This document shows, one piece after another, positions 10,574 to 21,800 of a stretch of 64,000 nucleotides of DNA. The notes beneath the pieces are model-generated. The model had not been told where the DNA came from, made no database searches, and was given only the letters and a program-made list of their open reading frames with translations. The translations under genes and the position numbers were made by a program. The DNA lies in the NCBI GenBank assembly GCA_951640195.1, contig OX621166.1, positions 922,501 to 986,500 on the forward strand. Reading direction: 5' to 3'. Source of the stretch: Porpolomopsis calyptriformis (taxonomy: Eukaryota; Basidiomycota; Agaricomycetes; Agaricales; Hygrophoraceae). Within the stretch, counting starts at the first letter, position 1, and every line of letters starts with the position of its first letter.

Positions 10574-11077
10574 AGACAGAATATACTATTAGTGTTACAG
10601 ATTCTTTTTTCTTTTTTCTTTTAGTCATACTTGATTAGTCTCTACTCCATTTACCCTTCTGCTTTACCATTTTATATATAGAGACTGATCACATGTATCC
10701 CTTTACTGACTCTTCATGAGTCACATTCTGTTTCCTTCATTCTTTTCGTAACTCTTTACTAGTCACATTCTGGATTCTGCTTTGTAATCATCCATACGAC
10801 TGACTCATGGCGACTCAGGTAGTTAGTATATAAAGCCTGACCTCTAGTCAGTAGATTAAGTTCAATTCCTAGTTAGCTCCCCCACTCTTTAGTTGAATTC
10901 ATATTCTTTATCAGCCCCTCCAACCCCTCCAATGCAAGAAGTAAAACCTTCAACTACTGAATCATAATAGTTAGGTCTGAAGTTTCAGAGTTGAATTCGG
11001 AGATCGGAGATGGATAAACAATGGGACTTAGTTGATATTCTATCTACAGATATAGGAAAAAATGCAGTACTTATATA
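10574..11077 (-). promoter_or_regulatory. Core promoter and self-priming site of element E
   Basis: Minus strand: TATATAA (11071-11077), then about 30 nt downstream AGATAGAATAT (11035-11045; AGACAGAATAT in the other LTR, 4085-4095). Two bases after the LTR end lies ATATTCTGTCT (10574-10584), the exact complement of the 3' LTR version. This is the layout expected if the 5' end of the RNA folds back as primer, as in Tf1. Confidence 0.65.
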
Positions 11078-11203
11078 CCTACTAGATAATTATATCTGAG
11101 ACATAGTGACGACAGAGGATGTTATAAGTAGGAAACATGTGAAAAGTACAGAGTATTTGGAGTTGTTGGAGTAATTGGAGTTTATCGGAACTGGGATGTA
11201 ACA
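10587..11203 (-). repeat. 5' LTR of family E, split by a solo A LTR
   Basis: The first six bases (TATTAG, for TGTTAG) lie at 10587-10592 and the remainder at 10975-11203. The nested A LTR sits at GTTAG. Compared with 4019-4273 it has a 20-bp deletion and several transitions. Confidence 0.88.
10593..10969 (+). repeat. Solo LTR of family A, diverged
   Basis: 377 bp starting TGTTACAGATTC and ending ATCATAATA, with duplications ATTAG (10588-10592) and GTTAG (10970-10974) differing by one transition. It has a small internal repeat (two copies of the CCCCTCCAA unit) and is more diverged than the other family A LTRs, so it is probably an older insertion. Confidence 0.9.
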
Positions 11204-11208
11204 CTTCC

Positions 11209-11733
11209 TCACTTGATGAATCACTTGATAAAGTGACAAGACAGGCCTTCTTAACCTAACATCCCATTCTAGGCTTGCTTTGTCACTTTCAATTCCTCAG
11301 TATGTCCTCTGATGAATCAGTATCCTTCTCTGAGATGCTTACTGCTTCTTGAGCATCCTCATTGCCATTGCTGGCAATAAACTCAGCTTTCTTCTTCTGG
11401 CCCACCTGAACTCCTACCCTCCCTCATATCTGGCATGTTCATTTTGTTGAAGGATCAGGAGAGGGAGGAGCGCGTTTACTGATAGAGTCTGGTTTATGGG
11501 GATTGCTAATGGGGGGAGCCTCAGTGGACCCATTCGGTCGCTGTGACCATCAGTGAATTTTCATCTCCCATGTGTGTGCTTGGAGTTTGGCAGTGGGGCT
11601 ACACCAATAATTGTTGGTTTGATGTTTTTAATAAAGTCTAATAATAAAAGTGAGGATAGTTGGACAATCCTAGAAACAAATTGTACCCTGCAGCTAATCT
11701 GGCCTGCATTTAAAATGGAGAAGGATGCTCTCA
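11209..11733 (-). pseudogene. Probable C-terminal remnant of the unrecognised protein at 12141-14274
   Basis: On the minus strand around 11290-11410 one frame reads GQKKKAEFIASNGNEDAQE followed by an acidic Ser/Glu/Asp tail and a stop, resembling a basic then acidic C-terminus. The rest (11410-11733) has no convincing frame. Assignment to the protein upstream rests on strand and order only. Confidence 0.3.
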
Positions 11734-12122
11734 TGTTAGGTGTGAAGCAGGACTCAGGTCTTCACTCTGGGAGGTCCAATGTGGGTCTTAGCCGATGCAA
11801 ACAAGGAAGTTGGCAAGTCCAAGTTGTGGTTCAACCTAGAGAAGTACAAGCAATTCCGAGCTGCCTATATTTACCCTAGCTGAGTCCGAAAATGTGATTA
11901 TGTAATCAATCCATGGAATGATTGTGTAAGCAATGATTAAGTGTAAAAGATAAGATAAGAAAGATAAGAAGGAGTGACAAATGTCACACTTGTGACCGTG
12001 ACTCGACCGGTCGGGTAACGGTCACGTTGTGACAGCGTGACAATCGCAGCATCGAAAATGATAGTGAAGAGAACTGGCACACAGAAAGGAAATAATAACC
12101 AAAAAAGAGACTCATTGTAACA
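11734..12122 (+). repeat. Solo LTR of family F (copy 2)
   Basis: 389 bp, nearly identical to 6402-6789, with perfect TCTCA duplications (11729-11733 and 12123-12127). It carries the same palindrome. The ORF crossing its left edge is not a gene. Confidence 0.93.
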
Positions 12123-12140
12123 TCTCATCCCTCAGTGCCT

Positions 12141-14274
12141 CTACCAGTCAGATGCATTCAACCATTGTGAGGTCCAAAATACCTTTACTCCTCCCACTAG
12201 AGGGATCACCCCCAGGCAGTTGCACATCTTTGGGGTAGTTGACAAGTACAATAGATTGTTTTGCAAGTACCTCTGGCATAGTTTTCCAGGGGAAAAGGGT
12301 TCCAGACCACTTTCCACCAGTGTCCACTTGAGGCATGTCAGCATTGCAGACAGTCTAGTGAGGCTCACGAAAGGGTCTCACTGAGCAGTTTGGTGAGTAT
12401 CTTTTTGATAAGCTCGACACTTTGGGCTTCACCATCATTAATCTCAATAGGTCTGTTGGATGAACCATCTTTTTCAGGCAGGCCAGCAGGCTCAGCCTTT
12501 ATAAGGGTTGGGGATAAGTTATCACACTTTGCTCAATACTAGGATATGCACAGAACCAATGTATTGGGGCAATCTGGTATAAGTGGGAGTGGGATGTAAA
12601 CTTATTGTTTACCTAAGCATAACTGGTACTTAAGGTATCCAGTACAAATACATACAAACACAGTGCGGTGGCTCTATGTAACATATCTGTTACAGCCTTG
12701 TCTTTGATGGCTCCTCTGTACCACATTTCTGTATTATCTTGGTTAAAATTGTCGTCTTCTAGCTGCTCCAGCTGCTGGCAAGAAATGTGATCACTAGGAA
12801 TGTCTCAATTATTGTCAATCAGTTGCTGTTTTAGTGGACTCACTAGATCTGAGCCTTGAAATGGCCAATAACTGCGTTGTTATCCAGTTTTAAATGCACT
12901 AAAAAGAACTGAGGGAATTGTGAGTGATGTTGTGAGGCACAAAGAGTAATACTTGCGTTACTGGCACCTGGAGTTGTGTAGACCTCACTGAGGGCATGGT
13001 CTTGATTAATCACATTGCTGGCTATGACAAGTGCTATCTCGAAGCCATACCATGTTGCATTTATATGGGCCTGAGGGGATTTGGCCTGTGGGAAGCACCA
13101 CAAATTTTTGCAGTTTGCTCACCATTTGTTGGATAGTCTTCAATGCCTTATTGAACATCTAACTCCTTGCTGAGACAGTCATTCCACCGCCAACATGCTG
13201 CTGCACCTCATGGTGCTTCTGCAAAATAGCTTTCCACTAGTCTGGGTATGTTTGCTTGAATGATTCATAGCATTTGTGTCAGATAGAAACATCATTGTTT
13301 TCTGCTAATACAATATGAGCAAGCAGTGGATGGATGAAAGAGTTAAGATGCCTACTATCTGGTTGCTGACTTCTAAAGGTGTGCTGAACCTCTTCTTGCT
13401 TGTTGTTCTTGAAGTAGGTTGTGTATGCATTCTATGAATAGAAGCCTGAGCCTACATGTTTCATCCTCTTTTCCCATAGTGCTAGTATCTGCTTCTCTGG
13501 CAAGCCAGTCTGTTCAGAGAGATCGACTACAATATGATCAAGTTTTTTGTATCCATCATTGAGTGTTGAAAGGGTTTCATCAGAAACTCGACCACTGGAA
13601 GAGAGGTCCTCAAGAGCCTTGCTGTAAACCTTGCTCAGTGTGTCTTGAATTTGATCATCACTGTCAATTGCAGGTATGAAATTGGGTTCCAGTTGGGCAG
13701 TGTGATTGAGTGAGGGCCCAGCTCTGGAGTGATCAATAAATGCTGGCAGTGCAGAGGCAGCAGGTACTGCAAGATGGTTAGGTGAGGGGACAGGGATAGC
13801 TGCCATTTGTGCTGTGTTTGGAGTTAGGGGGATTATCTTTGTTATGGGAGGTGCAATTAACTGCTGACCCTCAGGTAGAGGGCGTATGCCTAAGAAAGCA
13901 GCAGGAGAATGAGTAGGGTTATTACGAATGGCTGCACAATCTCTATCTTTGCTGATTGTTCTGTGTCCATCTTCAGCACTTGATAGGGAAGGGCTGTAAG
14001 CCTTGGGAGATGGGGACTGAGAGGCTCGAGAGTGAATGGGAGAGTGAGAGGGGTTCTGGGGCACAACTGGAGAGGATGGATATACCTGGGGATCATTTTG
14101 CTGGCTCAACAAGACAGGATCTATCACAGAGGTGTTGAATAGATCCTCTGGTCCACCGAATAGAGCTGCAGCCTGCTGAGACCAGCGAATTGAGGCCTTT
14201 TGGATGAGTCCATGGTGATGTGATGTGGAGCCATCTGAGCTCTGGGATCTGCCCCGAGAGATGATGGGAGGCAT
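12141..14274 (-). pseudogene. Unrecognised Ser/Pro-rich protein of the old transposon region, degraded
   Basis: The first 843 nt (14274 down to 13432) are an open frame of 280 codons. It starts MPPIISRGRSQSS, continues with a long low-complexity Ser/Pro/Ala region, then an ordered end (SKVYSKALEDLSSSGRVS ... LSEQTGLPEKQILALWEKRM). Further minus-strand pieces continue the protein after stops and frameshifts: 12843-13103 (DHALSEVYTTPGASNAS) and 12141-12370 (LFPWKTMPEVLAKQSIVLVN, PGGDP). It is on the same strand as the KDZ and Ulp1-like remnants, so it may be an accessory gene of that element. I cannot name a family. Poor match to host-gene codon quality and several stops argue for decay. Confidence 0.45.
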
Positions 14275-14987
14275 AATAGAAAGGAGCTATCAAAGAAATC
14301 GTGAAAATAGAAGAAATAGAAGAAATCAGAAAGTCGGAGCACTCTCTAGAGTGCTAGAGGCAATCGAAGAGGCTCAAACATGAAGGACTAGACGTGGGAT
14401 GATGGAATCTATCTTCCTTCTCTATGATACAAACATATCTACAAGTAAATATATCTGTGAAAACAAAGATCCCTTTATATGCTATATAGTAAAGGGATGA
14501 GACTTCTGAACGAAGCCACCAGTAAAAGGGATGATGGAAACGATGGAAATCTACACAATGGATGTCTGGCTATCAGATGCATCCTTTGATATGAGCTGTG
14601 ATCGTGAATCGAAGGATCGAAGAATTCAAAGAAATTTGCAGAAATCTGAAGAATTTGGAGATAAATCGCTGGACAGGAAGCTAAATCGCATAGTTGGGGA
14701 CATCGTAGCAGTGTAGCGGGTGTCTTGGGGATCACATTGATATACAAAACATGTCCTCTGGAGCTCAAGGGACCAATGGGTTATATCAACAGATGGACAG
14801 TATTGCGAAAGTATGTTGAGATATGGGAAGAGGCTACAAGGAAGCTGTAAGACTGTGAAACAGGCTGATGAGCCTCTGGTGAGCATTGGTGAGAGGGCTC
14901 GGCACTTGAACATTGAACCTCCAGTGCATATGCCCAATTAGGCATTTGACAAGTGGTAATAAAAACAATATCAATAGATTGCTGCCA
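14275..14987. other. No convincing gene
   Basis: Low-quality frames only. An inverted repeat (ATCCCTTTA at 14470-14478 and TAAAGGGAT at 14491-14499) resembles the GGATCCCTTT ... AAAAGGGG region of the family H LTR (near 56735), so an old H-like LTR fragment is possible but not demonstrated. Confidence 0.35.
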
Positions 14988-15600
14988 TTATTTCCAAAAG
15001 TGACCCAAGTAACTAGTATGTATGAGTGTAAACAAAAGATTGGGCAGTGGAAGAGTTTGTGTGGTGAATATGAGCTTTAGCATAGCAGTAGTAACAAACA
15101 GTATATGGGGGTGCATATGGAAACCAGGCCCAAAAGCCTTCCCATGAACCAGATTGTATTCCTCAGTATCAGTTGTTATAAATGTTGGAATTAGGGTAGG
15201 TGGGTGACCATACTCTTGATCATTGGAGATAAAAGATATATCACTTTCATCATTGCTGTTGGCAGAAAACTGTATTGACATGCAAGTAGGTGATGCAACT
15301 GGAGGGAGGCTGATAGGATGAGCTGTGACTGTATTAGCAGCAATGGGGGCTGGATTCAAAGTGGAGGATGGACCTATCATTGGTGAAGATGCCACAATGG
15401 CTGGGGTAGGAGGATCAGGACTGTTGATAGTAGGAGTGTTAGTTTGGAGAGCAGTCGTGATAGCCTCAAAAGATGCTCACATTCTCTCTAGACCTTCATC
15501 ACTCTACAGCTGCCCTGCCATCCCTTTCAATGCTGCTATAGACAACAACTCCATTTCTTGAGCCCTTGAGGTCCCAGATGAATGGGTAATCTCATCCCAT
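14988..15600 (-). pseudogene. Unrecognised degraded ORF
   Basis: A minus-strand frame starts around 15560 (MELLSIAALKGMAGQL), is interrupted by a TAG and a TGA, then runs open from 15395 to 14988 as a Pro/Ser/Thr-rich segment followed by an ordered hydrophobic end. The continuity across two transition-type stops suggests an ancestral gene. There is no recognisable domain. Confidence 0.35.
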
Positions 15601-16459
15601 CATAGCACCTGATGCAGTGGAAATGAGTTTGGGTTGTTAATTAGTCACAGCCTGTTATGAACCAAAACATTCCCACTGGAGCCCTCACACTCAAGAAATC
15701 AAAGGCAATCTTCTGGTATGTTGAGGTCTTCAACTGAGAACTCACTATCTGAGTTGGCATCATCACCATAGTTATTGGACAACCCAGTAATGTACCACCC
15801 ATAATACATCAAGAGGATGGGCAAATGCTCCTCATTGTTATATAATTTATCTGAAATTTCCAACCACTCATTTCGACTGTACTTGATACTTTCCAGTAAG
15901 TATTCTTGTTATTCGATCTCTGATTGGCTAGGAGTTTGCAGGTGACAGAGCCTCACTGGAGCCTCATTCACCATTAGCATCTATCCATCTGCTATTCCTT
16001 AGAAGAAACTTTATCCTGCATCCCTACACCTCTATGCACATCGATATTCTAGACTAACCTTCCCTTGCATATACATGTAAGTCGCAATATCTTGAATGCT
16101 TCCTCATTTTTCATGATCTCACTGTCTTTCCTTCTATTGTACTAGTGGTGACTTGGCCAAGCAATTTGGTGGGAGTAATAATCGGAGTCACTACTAAATC
16201 AATACTCACTACCACATCCTTCATAGGTTGCAAAGCAAGATACTTTACAAGTGAGGCCAGAAATGTGGCTAGAGATGCTCGGAGGACTCTTCATACTCAG
16301 ACTGACATGTGCATAAATCTGTTTGTTATATGCACACATAATTGAAGTGATTCTAGGGGTAAAGCTGCTCATTCCCATCAAAACTATCATGCATACAAAT
16401 GAAAGCATTCCTGGAAAGGCTCTGCTACCCTCCCTGCTATCCCAGCCATCTTTGCCAAT
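15601..16459. other. No gene recognised
   Basis: Only short frames rich in stops on both strands. It lies between minus-strand remnants of the old DNA transposon and is probably more of the same, too decayed to read. Confidence 0.4.
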
Positions 16460-16860
16460 ATGGCACAAGAGCCGTTACCCCACACCATCAACTTTTATGA
16501 TGCACTGTTCAATCACCCATTGTTGGGTGGGGTAGACTTGGATAAGTGGGCAAGGGATCTGCCATATGTCGCGACAAGTCCTGATGATGATCTTGATGAA
16601 GTTCCTACAGAGCAGTTGGTAGAACTTGTACATGGATGGTAGCTGCAACAGTCTCAAGAGCAGGAGGATGAGAGAATGATCCAATTCAACAGTGGGGATA
16701 TCGATAGCCTATGGAAACATATTCATTTTGAATTGTCTTCAACTTTGAGGAAGGCAAAGGTGTTGTTGAAGTTCCTGTGGACTGTGGAGGGGGAATCAAG
16801 ACAGCTTACCATGTTACTCCATTTTTTACAATGGCAAGCAAGGTTGGCGAGCAATCTTTG
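16460..16860 (+). pseudogene. Unrecognised degraded ORF on the plus strand
   Basis: ATG at 16460 opens MAQEPLPHTINFYDALFNHP and reads to a TAG at 16640. The same frame then continues (QQSQEQEDERM ... LWKHIHFEL) to 16860. Composition looks protein-like and the two halves join through one transition-type stop. No family is recognised. Confidence 0.35.
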
Positions 16861-16971
16861 AGAGGAGCTCAAGGCTCTCACCAGGCCTGGCTGTTTAGCA
16901 GCCTACTTACCACTTGTTCAGAGATGTAGAACTTTGTACTTAGGATGAAATTATGAACATTGCATCATTTG

Positions 16972-17480
16972 TCAAGGTTGTGTGAGAACAAGGCTATATA
17001 AGAAGCATCTGAACCACTGCATATCACCCTGAGCTAATCCAGTGACATGATACCCTCTTAGAACAGCAGCAATGGATGCCAGAACCCAAACACCACAGTC
17101 GTAGTTGTTCGTTTGCAAGGAACGTAACTAAAAGAAGAGTGCAAGGTGATGGAGGTTTTATAACACAAGCCAGTCTACCACTCACAGATAATAGATGTAC
17201 TGTCCAGTTTGTTGTCATTGAGGGGAGAGCCTCACCATACTGGTTTATGAGTTTGACCATCTTGGTGATCAGCTGCATGATATCCTGAAGAGGGTCAATG
17301 AACAATGGTGCTAAGATACAGGTGACAGTACTTACCTTCACATCTTCTTTCCAACCTTTCTGGTCAGTAAAACTGTCAAACAAATGGATTTGTTGAGGAT
17401 GAAGATAGAGCACTGCAAGGACCTAGTGCTCTGCAGGAGCCAGTCAATGTATTGGGAGAATCTATATATCCTTCATCCAA
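16972..17480 (-). pseudogene. Ulp1-like (C48 family) cysteine peptidase remnant
   Basis: Reading the minus strand with two GT-AG introns removed (17285-17335 and 17128-17185) gives a fold typical of Ulp1-type peptidases. A His-Trp motif occurs as EH followed by a TAG in place of Trp (17423-17431), then LFDSF with the catalytic Asp, and YDCGVWVL with the catalytic Cys (codon at 17095-17097). It ends near 16972. Ulp1-like domains are known companions of KDZ/Zisupton transposases, and this one follows the KDZ remnant on the same strand. The TAG and another TGA mark it as dead. Confidence 0.7.
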
Positions 17481-17759
17481 TAGGCAGTTCTTTTGAGGTT
17501 GCACTAAAGGTTGCCATCATCCATGTTGTAATAGATACGGACCAGTTCATGCATGGACAGGATGGCACAGCAACAAGAATCTTCTAAAGGATAGAATTCT
17601 TGGAGTAAAGTTGCACTGCCATTGAGGCAAGTACTATTGAGACATGTAGTGGGTGATTTAAGGATCTAGAGATCATCTGGATCAAAGAAATAACCCACAG
17701 TATCATTGGTTGCTGGCCTGGAGCATTTGATATGAGGACATTGAGGCTTAGTGGCTGGT

Positions 17760-18258
17760 TAAATATTTGGATGATCATTGAATGTATCCACTTGAAGATT
17801 ATCCTTGGTTGGGATCTGAGTATGGGAAATAAAAAATGGAACATCTATGCACACAAGTAGTGTCCAGATAATCTGACCATGAAACACTGTCATTTTCGTC
17901 AAGCCCAGATCATCCTTATCTTGCTTGCTTTCGAAAAAGTCTGTGATGACAATCCCATCAGTGTCCAATTCCTCACCCACAGAGGCATCTTCGATGATAA
18001 GGTCATCACTACCATGAATAATATCAGCTAGAGGAAGATCCATCTTGTAGCTTAGCTGAGTGATGTCAGTACTCTTGATTGCCTGGATGTTGAAGGCAAG
18101 TAGGGAAGTGAAAGGGTTCACCCAGTGGGTGTGGAGGTGCAGGATTTGGTCTCAACAGCATTCGAGATGAGATTTGAGGTATTCATCTGCACTATTACTG
18201 TAAGTCCTAGTCACAATGTCTTATTAAACTTACTCTCAGGCATATAAAGTGCATATTC
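17760..18258 (-). pseudogene. KDZ-type transposase, C-terminal remnant
   Basis: This is the minus-strand continuation, across the Tc1/mariner insertion, of the transposase at 31483-33421. ELAAV before the insertion continues as EYALYMPESKF here, then an acidic segment (DLPLADIIHGSDDLIIEDAS). Stops and frameshifts are frequent. Confidence 0.6.
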
Positions 18259-18260
18259 TA

Positions 18261-18287
18261 CAGTCAGGTGACATAAGTATTTGCGCG
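18261..18287 (+). repeat. Left terminal inverted repeat of the Tc1/mariner copy
   Basis: Pairs with 31454-31480 with three mismatches; adjacent TA at 18259-18260. Confidence 0.9.
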
Positions 18288-18432
18288 TTGTATACTGTTT
18301 AATAGCTAATTTTTGTATAAATAAATTCATATCCCCTCCATCACTGCACAAATCATGCCGAAACAACTTGGATCTTGTGAGACAGGTCCTGACCTTCGAG
18401 AGGCTATATGTAACTTGGCATCTGCTAGTCAT

Positions 18433-18805
18433 TGTCAGGATTACCATTTCCATCCATTTCCACTCTTTTCCCTTATTAGGACTTATCCGTCTTACTACGT
18501 CTCAGACCTATCTGTCTCGTAATGACTTACTATGTCTTAGACTTATGATAGCTTACCATGTCTTATACATGTCTCAGGACTGATCACCCTAGACATTCTG
18601 ACACAGTCACATACATGTGACTACCCCTAATTATCCATTACTATATAAGACTAGTAGCTACCCCTGTATCCGTAGTTTTCGACTTACTCGTCTGCATACC
18701 TGAACTTGGTATTGCAACAGCTTTCGTACTCATCCATTCGTTATCCCTGTCAATGAGTTCGTCCTTAGTCAGGCCTCGAGACCCGAACAAGCTCAGGTCC
18801 TGACA
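18433..18805 (+). repeat. 5' LTR of family J
   Basis: 373 bp, TGTCAGGATTACC to GGTCCTGACA. TATATAA is at 18642-18648. Confidence 0.95.
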
Positions 18806-18821
18806 GAAAGTCAAAAACTAC
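18642..18821 (+). promoter_or_regulatory. Core promoter and self-priming site of element J
   Basis: TATATAA (18642-18648), then GTAGTTTTCGACTT (18672-18685) about 24 nt downstream. Just after the LTR lies AAGTCAAAAACTAC (18808-18821), complementary over 14 nt with one mismatch that is a CpG-type transition. Confidence 0.6.
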
Positions 18822-18882
18822 GCTAACCTCGACCCCTGACACTTTGGATGAACAACCCCCCACTGCCCCTGGCTTTGCAGCT

Positions 18883-21800
18883 ATGCATGCGCATGAGCGA
18901 CCATGTGTGTATGTGCATCCTCTCACTGCTTTTGCAGCTACCTCCTCTATGCATGCGCATGAGCAACCATGCATGTATGCGCATCCCCCTACTGCTTTTG
19001 CGGCTGCCTCCCCCATGCATGCGCATGTCACAGACGTAAATTTTCATTTCTTCTTTATGTTAGTCATTACTGCTTAGTCGGACAGGTCTTATCTCTACTT
19101 GGGATTCCCCAGGGATTCCCCATAATTCCGTATCTTTTCATATATCCGAGATAGGACATACTTCATTTCCAACAATCATGTTTCATCTCTTCACATGCTC
19201 CGAGTCCTCCTTATCATGCTTATCTTTACTCGTCGCATGTACTCCTTGTGTTTATACTGACTCATCCGCAGTAGTGTAGTTAGTATATAAACTCCTAGTT
19301 AGTCGTACTCAGACTTTAAGTCTGATTCCTCGTTAGCAACCCAATAACTAGGACTTGAGACATTATCATCGTCTTGGGACAGAGCTCTCCGAAGTAAAAC
19401 CATCTCATCGACAACCAGTTTATAACAAGAATCAGACTTCCTTCTTGCTCTCTCCCCTCTATTTGATCCACCCTTGCTTTAACACTGGACAACGACGACG
19501 AGGACTTTTACGACCCCTCTGAGCAGAACAACCCCCTTTCTCAATCGCTCTACTCACAAACCCGAATCTTCCCAGATCCAAACGAAGAAGCTAGTCAAGC
19601 TTCTCCTTTACCAAGTATCACACAAGCTCTAGGAAGAACTCGAAGCGAAACAACTCGCTTAGTCGCCGCCGCCCATTCACAACGTCCCATCACTCCCCCT
19701 ACTGTTAGATATCAACCCTTCCCATACCAACAACCGACTCGACCATCTTCACCTTTAACAACACCTTCACCTTCACCATCACCAGATCCAATGGGTTCTC
19801 GCGCTAACCCCCCTGTTCCCAATCTCAATGAAATCCTCGCAGTCATGAACGATCTATGGAGGGAAATGGCTAACCTTCAGACCTCGAATGCGAACCAGGC
19901 AGCAGAGATCCAAGATCTCCACCAACAACTCGCTGCCCAAGCTCAAGTTCAGCCCCCACCGGGACCTCAGCCTCAACCTCCTGCCGCTCCCACCATCGAG
20001 ATAAAGATGGCCAAACCGGATGAATTCACGGGTCGGCAACAAGACGTCGACAAATTTATTAACAGCTGCGAATTATACTTCATGGGAAAACCATACCGCG
20101 ATGAACACAAGATTCCCTTTGCCCTTTCCTTCATGAAGGGCATGATGGCTCAAACTTGGTCTGAAAAGGAGACTAACGACATGAGGACTGTCAACTGGAC
20201 TGGCCCAACCGCTACCTGGCCCGCCTTCGTAACTCGATTCCGATCAACGTTCGAAGGAATCGACAGACAATCCCGTGCTCGTAACGACATCAAGAATCTC
20301 TGCCAAGGAAGGAAGAAAATTGAAGATTATAACCTGCGCTTTGGCGCTTTACAGGTCGATACCGGTTTCAACGATGCCGCCCTCATCGATCTCTACCAAG
20401 CTGGACTTGATTCTGAGTTCATTGAATATATCTACCGACTCCCTACCATCCCTACCACCCTTCAAGAGTGGAAGGACGCCACGACACGTTACCAACACCA
20501 AAAGGACATTCTCGCCTCACAGAAACAGTCTTCTACGTCCCGACCCCAATACTCTAACCCCTTTCCTGCACGAGGATCGTATGTGGCTGCAACGACGACC
20601 CGCCAAATGACAGCAGCCCCCACCATCAAGAGAGAAGAACCTTCCTCTTCTACCAATACGATCCCATATGGGAATTGTTACTCCTGTGGCCAACCTGGCC
20701 ACTTCGCGAACGCCTGCCCAAATCGAATTGCCGGTGATGCGAAGAATTTACCCGATACCTCTTCCTCACGTTGAGGAGGATACTTTCGAGGTAGAGGAGG
20801 TTACAGAGGACGAGGATGAGGACGAGGCAGAGACATACGTGTCATTGCCGCTGAGCCCCACGTGGAGAATGTCAGCTCGCCCGCTACACTGGCAGTGAGC
20901 GAGACTCCGTCGGACATGGCAAAATCTAGTATACGCAATTGGTCGGATGATCGGAAGAAGAGGTTGGCAGTGGACTTGAAGGCCCAGGGTTTTTGAAAGG
21001 TTTGAACGATGCGCTCAACGTTGTGGACCATACCACTTGATGTACCATTGCTCCTTGCAATTTATTTCGAACTCTCGGTACTATCGAAAAGGGCGATTCA
21101 GGACTTACGATAGATGTGTGGATCAAAGCTTCAGACAGTGGCCGACGTGTCCCCGCCATGTGTCTTGTTGATAGTGGAGCTTCTGGGAACTTTATGGATG
21201 AGAATTTCGCAACTCGTCACAAATTTACTCTTCAGGATTTGGAAACCGCAATCCCCGTACAGAATGCCGATGGGTCAGAGAACCGAGGAGGCCCGATCGT
21301 TTTTGACACTGATGTCTGGATAGAAGCTCCAGGTGGACACACTGAAAGGATCCGTTTGGAAGTGACCGACCTCGGATCCAAGTTTGATATTATCCTCGGC
21401 TACCCATGGCTCAGAGCTCAAAACCCTAGTATCAATTGGGAGAAGTCAACACTGGCTCTCGGAGGCAAAGAGACTTCTCGTCGGTATTGTAGCGGCGAAG
21501 CAGAGCCCTCTGTGGTAGAATCGGTCTCGCTGGCGATAACAAGTATTTCAAAATCGGACGAGTCTAGAGCCAGCACAGTGGAGGAAGATATGCGAAAGTT
21601 TGTACCGGAGGTCTATTGGAAAGACTATGCTAGTGTCTTTGCCAAGGAGTCCTTCGATTGCCTTCCACCTCATTCTGAATTTGATCATGTCATTGATCTC
21701 AAAGATAACTTCATACCACAGAATGACAAGACTTATCTGATGTCCCCTCGAGAGATAGACTTCCTAGAGAAGTTTTTGGAAGAAAATGTGGCCACTGGAC

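Larger units (their letters stand above)
4019..11203 (-). mobile_element. Complete Ty3/gypsy family E element (chromovirus)
   Basis: Bounded by TGTTAGG...GTAACA LTRs and a perfect CTTCC duplication (4014-4018 and 11204-11208). On the minus strand it reads 5' LTR, self-complementary primer site, gag, protease, RT, RNase H, integrase, chromodomain, then an antisense gene, a polypurine tract and the 3' LTR. It contains a solo F LTR (6402-6789) and a solo A LTR (10593-10969, in its 5' LTR). All its coding parts are broken. Confidence 0.93.

Noticed and set aside
13890..14096. Second minus-strand ORF within 13432-14274
   Set aside because: Overlaps the longer open frame in a different phase; low-complexity shadow.
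17024..17413. Single 129-codon minus-strand ORF in the Ulp1-like region
   Set aside because: Part is intron sequence; splicing at 17285-17335 and 17128-17185 is needed to recover YDCGVW.
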